This document shows, one piece after another, positions 51,537-56,105 of a DNA stretch of 56,105 nt. Within the stretch, counting starts at the first letter, position 1. Each line of letters begins with the position of its first letter. Made by a program: the position numbers and the translations under genes. This DNA comes from Cyclobacteriaceae bacterium (GTDB taxonomy: Bacteria; Bacteroidota; Bacteroidia; Cytophagales; Cyclobacteriaceae), in NCBI GenBank assembly GCA_025455015.1, contig JALONI010000021.1, forward strand, positions 1 to 56,105, in the 5' to 3' direction. A model generated the notes under the pieces. It saw only the letters and a program-made list of their open reading frames with translations, was not told the DNA's origin and made no database searches.

Positions 51537-52529
51537 TTACACGGTTAATACAATTTTTCCGGTGGTCTGCCGCGCTTCCAACTGGCGGTGCGCTTCGGCC
51601 GCCTCTGGCAGGGCGAAGGTTTGGGTGGTGGTGATTTTCAATTGCCCTTGCGCCACCAGACCTATCACCGTGCCCAACGCCTGTTGCCATACCGGCATTT
51701 GGGTGGTGATGAAATGCGCAAGATTGAACCCCGATTGCGTCAGGTTCTCATCCACAAAATATTCGGGATGAACGTTTCCTTGCACACCGCTGGCGCATCC
51801 ATAGATGATGAGGTGGCCTCCCGGGGCCAGGGTCTTCACGGCCTCGTGGTAGATGTCGCCACCCACCGTTTCAAAGGCGATGTCCGCGCCCCGGCCGTTG
51901 GTGGCTTCCCGGATTTTTTTGCCCCATCCCTTCTGGGAATAGTTAATGAGCACATCGGCCCCATGGGCTTTAGCGGTTTGAAGTTTGTCGGCTGAGCTGC
52001 TGGCGGCAAATACGGTAGCTCCGTTCAGTTTGGCCAGTTGCACCAACAGCGACCCCACCCCACCGGCCGCGGCCGTGATCAGCACCGACTTGCCTTTCAA
52101 CTCTTTTGCTACTTGCGAGATCATCAGTTGCGCGGTTGACCCTTGCACAAAAATGCCCGTAGCCTCCGCTGACGAGATATTGGGCGGAAGTGGCACGCAA
52201 TACTGGGCGATGGCGGTGACATACTCCGAATAGCCACCCCCGGCCGGCAGTATGGCCAATACCCGGGTTCCTTTGACATAGGGGGGCTCCACGCCTTCGC
52301 CCACGTGCACGATTTCGCCCACCGCTTCAGACCCCAGCACATAGGGTAGCGGAGTGGGTTGAAAGTATCGGTTTCGTCTGCGCAGGGTGTCGGAATAATT
52401 CACTCCAATGGCCTGCGTGCGAATGATTACCTCGCCTTTCTGAGGCCGCGGCAGCTTTGCCTCTACCCATTGCAATACGTCAGGCGGGCCGTATTGGGGC
52501 AAAATGATTTGTTTGGTTGGAATTGCCAT
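51537..52529 (-). CDS. NADPH:quinone oxidoreductase-type MDR protein
   Basis: A 330-residue medium-chain dehydrogenase/reductase of the zinc-free quinone oxidoreductase branch. Evidence: VIIRTQAIGVNYSDTLRR near the N-terminus, LPYVLGSEAVGEIVHVGEGV, the nucleotide-binding VLITAAAGGVGSLLVQLAK, AFETVGGDIYHEAVKTL and LPEAAEAHRQLEARQTTGKI at the end. Catalytic zinc ligands are absent, as in QOR. The ATG at 52529 is preferred over one 33 bases upstream. Substrate could be quinones or enones. Confidence 0.92.
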   Translation of the reverse strand: MAIPTKQIILPQYGPPDVLQWVEAKLPRPQKGEVIIRTQAIGVNYSDTLRRRNRYFQPTPLPYVLGSEAVGEIVHVGEGVEPPYVKGTRVLAILPAGGGYSEYVTAIAQYCVPLPPNISSAEATGIFVQGSTAQLMISQVAKELKGKSVLITAAAGGVGSLLVQLAKLNGATVFAASSSADKLQTAKAHGADVLINYSQKGWGKKIREATNGRGADIAFETVGGDIYHEAVKTLAPGGHLIIYGCASGVQGNVHPEYFVDENLTQSGFNLAHFITTQMPVWQQALGTVIGLVAQGQLKITTTQTFALPEAAEAHRQLEARQTTGKIVLTV

Positions 52530-52943
52530 GTGTATAAAAGTTGATTTACACAGCTCTGACAATTGAGGTGGGGAAAACGGATGAGAAAAAGGAGTCCTTT
52601 TTTAACCATTCTCCGACCGATGGCCGTAACCGATGCCTGCTGTACTCGATTTCTCCGTCCAGGCCTTTTGATAGGCGAATAAAAAGAACGCAGTCCGTGG
52701 CGAGGCGACTTAAACAAGGCGTGGCTTTGGCTAACTTATCGTTAACATATAAAGAGTGTGCAAACAAATCCTGTCTTTCCAGCCGGTGTTTCGAGGGACA
52801 AAACAGCTTTTTCGCCAAACGAGCCAGGGGTCGTTTTCCGGTCACACCGTTTCTGTTGAGCATTCTGACAAATGCTGTTTTTGCAAGAAACAATCCGTGG
52901 CGGGTGGGGTTCTTGTAGCACACTAATTTCAATAATATACAGT
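52530..52943. other. Non-coding gap
   Basis: About 410 bases between the oxidoreductase and the fasciclin gene. Long frames exist on both strands (up to about 128 codons) but their translations have no conserved features and use unusual codons. Contains no recognised RNA. The promoter of the fasciclin gene presumably lies at its right end. Confidence 0.35.
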
Positions 52944-53447
52944 ATGAAAAATTTTCTCATTGTAGCGGCCCTTGCGGCAACGCTGTCGTCTTTTGCACAA
53001 CCCAAAGACGTGGTTGACATCGCCATTGGCTCAACTGATCACACCACGCTGGTAGCCGCGGTAAAAGCAGCAGACTTGGTTACCACGCTGAAAGGTAAAG
53101 GGCCCTTTACTGTTTTTGCACCCACCAATGCCGCCTTCGACAAACTGCCTGCAGGCACCGTTACCAATTTGCTGAAGCCGGAAAGTAAAAGCCAATTGGC
53201 TAAAATTTTGACCTACCACGTGGTAGCCGGAAACCTCGATGCCGCGGCCGTGGTAAAAGCCATTAAAGCCGCCAACGGAAAAGCGGTGTTAACCACGGTG
53301 AGTGGCGGCAAGCTGACGGCCAGTTTGGAAGGTGATAAGGTGAAGCTCACCGATGAAGCGGGCAATGCCGGTTATGTGATCGCGGCCGACCTGAAGGGCA
53401 GCAACGGTGTGGTACACGTGATTGATGCGGTTGTTCTTCCCAAGTAA
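52944..53447 (+). CDS. Exported fasciclin-domain protein
   Basis: A 167-residue protein: signal peptide 1-18 and one FAS1 domain. The H1 and H2 motifs are TVFAPTNAAFDKLP and the final GSNGVVHVIDAVVLPK; LAKILTYHVVAGNLDA lies between. FAS1 domains take part in adhesion and matrix formation. ATG at 52944 starts the signal. Terminated by a strong hairpin. Confidence 0.94.
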   Translation: MKNFLIVAALAATLSSFAQPKDVVDIAIGSTDHTTLVAAVKAADLVTTLKGKGPFTVFAPTNAAFDKLPAGTVTNLLKPESKSQLAKILTYHVVAGNLDAAAVVKAIKAANGKAVLTTVSGGKLTASLEGDKVKLTDEAGNAGYVIAADLKGSNGVVHVIDAVVLPK

Positions 53448-53464
53448 CCAACGGATTTCCTTTC

Positions 53465-53498
53465 AAAAGAGGCTGCCTTAAAAAAGGCAGCCTCTTTT
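53465..53498 (+). terminator. Intrinsic terminator after the fasciclin gene
   Basis: A perfect 15-bp stem (AAAAGAGGCTGCCTT and its complement) with a 4-base loop and a long T-run. Confidence 0.9.
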
Positions 53499-53532
53499 TT
53501 TTCTTTGATTGTGACGTAATCCGCGCGCTGGC

Positions 53533-54411
53533 TTACCGCTCCGATTCTCCGGTATTTCGTTCCAATTCAACGGAACTTTGTCGAATCACCTGGTCCAACT
53601 CCCGCGCTGACTCCTCCAGGTGCTGTTTGATGCGCTTGGCCTCTTCCGGGTCTTCAGACTTGTACATCAGATTGAGCAACCCTAAAATACGGCTCAGTGG
53701 TGCGCGCAAAATATGGGCATTGGTATACGCATAGGCTTGCAGGCGTTGGTTGCGCTCTCGCAATTGCTGCGTGCGCTCTTGAACAATATCTTCCAGGCCC
53801 TTATTTAGATTCCGAATTTCCTCGTTCTTGTTCTGAACTTCCAGATTAGCCGCCCACAGAATTCGATAAAAGTAAATGAGTATGAGATTAGCAAAAATAC
53901 TGGTGGTAATAAAAATAACGATCATGTTATCCTGAGCAAAGGGCAACGTGGCGTATGTCTTTTTGGTGTCAAAAAATAGCAGGAATTGAGGCGAGGTGAA
54001 AATGAGCACAAAACAGACTGACAGCGCCCCCACAAACCACCATCTGTCCGATTGAAATGAAAAAAGCAGATGTACCATCATACTTGATGCCAGGCAGAAC
54101 AAAGGATGAATAATAAAGGAAACCGCACTCACGCCAATAAAAATAGGGGGGCTGATGTTTGTTAAGAATATCCAACCTGCCAAAAAAATAACTCGCCCCG
54201 GTCTCCAAAAACGGGTTGTGTTGAGAAAAAGACAAAAAGCACAAACAGCCACAACAATGGCAGGCACATAATCCGAAAAGGACTCATCTTGCGGTGAGTC
54301 ATCTACGAATATCAAGCTCAGGAAATAGTAGACAAGAACTACACTGCCCGTTACCCAATACACAATGGCCGAGAGTGTTTTCCGCTGGGTGAACGCATCG
54401 TGTAAGTTCAT
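53533..54411 (-). CDS. Membrane histidine-kinase-like protein lacking an ATPase domain
   Basis: A 292-residue protein with about six membrane helices (residues 12-185), a coiled-coil linker (about 188-228, EVQNKNEEIRNLNKGLEDI) and a dimerisation/phosphoacceptor segment with His233 in YTNAHILRAPLSRILGLLNL. The chain ends after the second DHp helix (EESARELDQVIRQS), with no N-, G1- or G2-box. It may be phosphorylated by another kinase, act as a phosphatase, or act as a dimerising regulator. The end is a clean TAA-type stop with no kinase fragment downstream on this strand. Confidence 0.82.
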   Translation of the reverse strand: MNLHDAFTQRKTLSAIVYWVTGSVVLVYYFLSLIFVDDSPQDESFSDYVPAIVVAVCAFCLFLNTTRFWRPGRVIFLAGWIFLTNISPPIFIGVSAVSFIIHPLFCLASSMMVHLLFSFQSDRWWFVGALSVCFVLIFTSPQFLLFFDTKKTYATLPFAQDNMIVIFITTSIFANLILIYFYRILWAANLEVQNKNEEIRNLNKGLEDIVQERTQQLRERNQRLQAYAYTNAHILRAPLSRILGLLNLMYKSEDPEEAKRIKQHLEESARELDQVIRQSSVELERNTGESER

Positions 54412-54544
54412 AAGTCAGGCAAAACACGGGGATAGAAAGCACTTTGCCAAGTGGGTGTAAGAAGCGAGTTGGTTTTTATTGAAAAAAGCTCAAAAGATAT
54501 AGCTCGAATAGCGTTGATTTGCGTTTGAAGAAAATTTAACTCAT

Positions 54545-54721
54545 ATGGAAAAAGAAACAGCAACTTGTAATGAGATTGAATTGGCCATAGCCGAATTGGC
54601 CAAACTTTCACCTGATCAACGGACTGCAATTCTGGCGGGATTTACGAAAATGGTAGCAAGCCACCGCATCAGTTTTTTGACAGGTGAAGATGATGACATT
54701 TCGGGCTGGTGGAGAATTTGA
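54545..54721 (+). CDS. Small protein, 58 aa
   Basis: ATG to TGA frame encoding MEKETATCNEIELAIAELAK, then LSPDQRTAILAGFTKMVASH and a polar end GEDDDISGWWRI. The amphipathic N-terminal helix and good codon use support a real small gene, but no family is known. It overlaps the proposed start of the next gene by 13 bases, and that start is itself uncertain. Confidence 0.42.
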   Translation: MEKETATCNEIELAIAELAKLSPDQRTAILAGFTKMVASHRISFLTGEDDDISGWWRI

Positions 54722-55440
54722 CAAGCGCGCCAGGCCAAGCTGGTCAAAAAACCGGAATACATTCAAATCATGTCCTTCAAGAGAGGCCAATACCTCCCCA
54801 CAATGCCTACTGGTGGGGCCAAAAAGAGTATATCCCGGACTATCCGGGATACTTTTTTATGCCGCTGTTTTACGAGCTGCTGATCCGCCAGGGGGTGCCG
54901 CCCGGAGCCTTACTGGCCGAAACACACCTAACGGCCGCAGAAGAAATACTCGACAGCGTGGCGCGCCATGAGTTTGGCGAGCGGTCGTTTGCCGAACACG
55001 TGCTCACATGCCGGCAGACGCTGGCCGTCCGTGGAGTGTCGCCCGCGCGGATAGGGGAAGTGGAGCAGCAACTGGTAAGCCGCCCGTTCAGCCTCGTTCC
55101 GGCCGCGTTCACCGCGCTCACACGGGCCAACACGTTTTTATATGCCACCGCCCTGGCCAGCGATGACTTCGGGCTGATTCACCGTACGTGGGAGATGATC
55201 ATGCCGTTACTGCTCTTTTTGGACGATGTCACGGATTTGGCTGCGGATCGGGCTGCGGGCGAAGAAAACTGTCTGCTGCAAGGGGGTACACCCGTTGAAA
55301 GCTTCTTTCGTTTGTATCCGGTGCTGGCACGGCTCGTCAAGCAAATCGAGCCCATTCACCCCGAAGCGCACCAACGGTTGAACGCACTCCGGTTACCCGC
55401 ACTTACCAGCGGGTTTCTGAAAGTGACGTTGGCGGCCTGA
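54709..55440 (+). CDS. Possible class I isoprenoid-synthase-like protein
   Basis: A protein of up to 243 residues, almost entirely helical. LLLFLDDVTDLAADRAAGEE contains a DDxxD motif in the helix context of class I isoprenoid synthases (second Asp-rich-like motif), and RANTFLYATALASDDFGLIH precedes it. NAYWWGQKEYIPDYPGYFF near the start looks conserved. The true start is unclear: GTG at 54709 is the first; ATG at 54859 would lose conserved sequence. The assignment is structural and tentative; a regulatory or non-enzymatic protein with a chance DDxxD is possible. Confidence 0.5.
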   Translation: MENLTSAPGQAGQKTGIHSNHVLQERPIPPHNAYWWGQKEYIPDYPGYFFMPLFYELLIRQGVPPGALLAETHLTAAEEILDSVARHEFGERSFAEHVLTCRQTLAVRGVSPARIGEVEQQLVSRPFSLVPAAFTALTRANTFLYATALASDDFGLIHRTWEMIMPLLLFLDDVTDLAADRAAGEENCLLQGGTPVESFFRLYPVLARLVKQIEPIHPEAHQRLNALRLPALTSGFLKVTLAA

Positions 55441-55447
55441 GGGTGCG

Positions 55448-56105
55448 TTACCGCGAAAATAATTCCGCCCCGGTCTCGTCCCACTCCTTACGGATGTAGG
55501 GCTTGGCGTTTTTGGCGAATGACTCTTTGGGGTAGGAGATGATCCGTTTGCGTTTTCCTGACGGATAGTTCTCAATCCAGTCGTTGACACGTTCGTTCCA
55601 CCGGTATTCGCCCATCACGGCAATCTGTCCGTTTTCGTGGAACAGGTAATAGAACCCTTCTTTTTCTCCGTATTCAATGGGCGTGATCTCTTTGATTTTC
55701 TTTTTCTCCACGGGATCGTAATAAGTCACGATGGATTCCCTTGGCCAGCCCTTGAAGTATTTCTCTTTGTCTTCCAGCAGGTCTTGGCGGTTGTGCCGCA
55801 CCCACCGGGCATGTTTGGTGCCTTTGAAATAGATGCCCTCTTCCAACGTTACTTCGCCTTGCATTTTCCGATAGGGGCCGTGCAGCAGCACTCCGCGGTC
55901 CATCCGAAAGCCGGCCAGGGTGGTCTTTCGTATTTTTCGCGTTTTGAATTCATACCAGTAAATGTCGCGGGCAAAGGTGTTGGGGGCTTCCGGCCTTTTC
56001 AATACGTAAAAAAGCTCCAACACGGCATTGTCGTCATACCCGAGGCGCGAAAAACGCTTACGCGTCTTGATGCCATAAAACACCTTCTTGCGCGGCTTCT
56101 TTTTT
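55448..56105 (-). CDS. MORN-repeat-like protein, 5' end beyond the window
   Basis: The frame is open to the window edge; a GTG at 56083 is possible but the upstream residues (KKPRKK) fit the frame and the gene likely starts outside. Visible sequence of more than 211 residues holds Y/G/W-rich repeats such as LLHGPYRKMQGEVTLEEGIY, KGTKHARWVRHNRQDLLED, GEKEGFYYLFHENGQIAVMG and WIENYPSGKRKRIISY, the pattern of MORN-type (YwqK-like) repeat proteins. Function unknown. It is convergent with the isoprenoid-synthase-like gene. Confidence 0.75.
   Translation of the reverse strand, partial: KKKPRKKVFYGIKTRKRFSRLGYDDNAVLELFYVLKRPEAPNTFARDIYWYEFKTRKIRKTTLAGFRMDRGVLLHGPYRKMQGEVTLEEGIYFKGTKHARWVRHNRQDLLEDKEKYFKGWPRESIVTYYDPVEKKKIKEITPIEYGEKEGFYYLFHENGQIAVMGEYRWNERVNDWIENYPSGKRKRIISYPKESFAKNAKPYIRKEWDETGAELFSR

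Noticed and set aside
52546-52932. A 128-codon minus-strand frame in the gap before the fasciclin gene
   Set aside because: No family features; a similar-length frame exists on the opposite strand; likely chance.

Overview
The window looks like chromosomal DNA of a gliding-type member of the Bacteroidota, most likely the order Cytophagales. The evidence is the cluster porP/sprF-gldK-gldL-gldM-gldN (type IX secretion), the DUF4271-hemD pair, LytTR/LytS-type signalling, CarboxypepD-regulated TonB receptors with an adjacent ECF sigma/anti-sigma pair, several copies of a TAnCTTTG-like Bacteroidota promoter element, and almost no Shine-Dalgarno sequences. Genus cannot be read from the sequence. 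Most of the window is moderately GC-rich and densely coding; roughly 24.5-27.0 kb is visibly AT-rich, gene-poor and full of debris.

Layout. 1-5.4 kb: envelope and hypothetical genes (DUF2490 protein, exported amidase, DUF4136 lipoprotein, outer-membrane protein, COG4299-type membrane acyltransferase). 5.5-8.9 kb: a likely iron/haem uptake unit (small membrane protein, TonB-dependent receptor, short PepSY-TM protein). 8.9-13.1 kb: gltX, a small basic protein, a saccharopine-dehydrogenase-like enzyme, small conserved proteins and a GNAT acetyltransferase. 13.1-19.0 kb (minus strand): the type IX secretion/gliding core, closed by a strong terminator. 19.1-24.4 kb: hemD and DUF4271, hemW facing away from them, then a LytS/LytTR two-component pair. 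24.5-27.2 kb: a decayed Fic gene, then a small integrated element bounded by a 98/99-bp direct repeat at the 3' end of tRNA-Leu(UAA). The element holds a HigBA-type toxin-antitoxin pair, a 56-aa ORF and a ykgJ-like remnant split by a ~93-bp element with terminal inverted repeats. A second tRNA, Gly(GCC), lies at 27.6 kb.

27.8-34 kb: a lipoprotein, two membrane fatty-acid desaturases flanking a sigma factor, a serine hydrolase and an RhlE-type helicase. 34-38.7 kb: an ECF sigma/anti-sigma/lipoprotein operon divergent from a TonB receptor whose frame is broken by an exact 31-bp tandem duplication. 38.7-46.6 kb: a Crp/Fnr regulator, a two-subunit exported molybdenum hydroxylase, a lipoprotein, mutS and a uracil-DNA-glycosylase-like protein. 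46.6-56.1 kb: a chlorite-dismutase-like protein, a second Crp/Fnr regulator followed by a perfect 16-bp palindrome and an SMP-30-like exported protein, a sigma factor with a cysteine-containing tail and its overlapping partner, a quinone oxidoreductase, a fasciclin protein, a histidine-kinase-like protein without an ATPase domain, a possible class I isoprenoid-synthase-like protein, and a MORN-type protein cut by the window end.

The best leads are the tRNA-Leu element with candidate integrase arm sites, the inverted-repeat insertion inside ykgJ, the 31-bp duplication in the receptor, and a carbohydrate-binding-module-like insertion in GldN. No CRISPR array, rRNA or complete transposase gene is visible.
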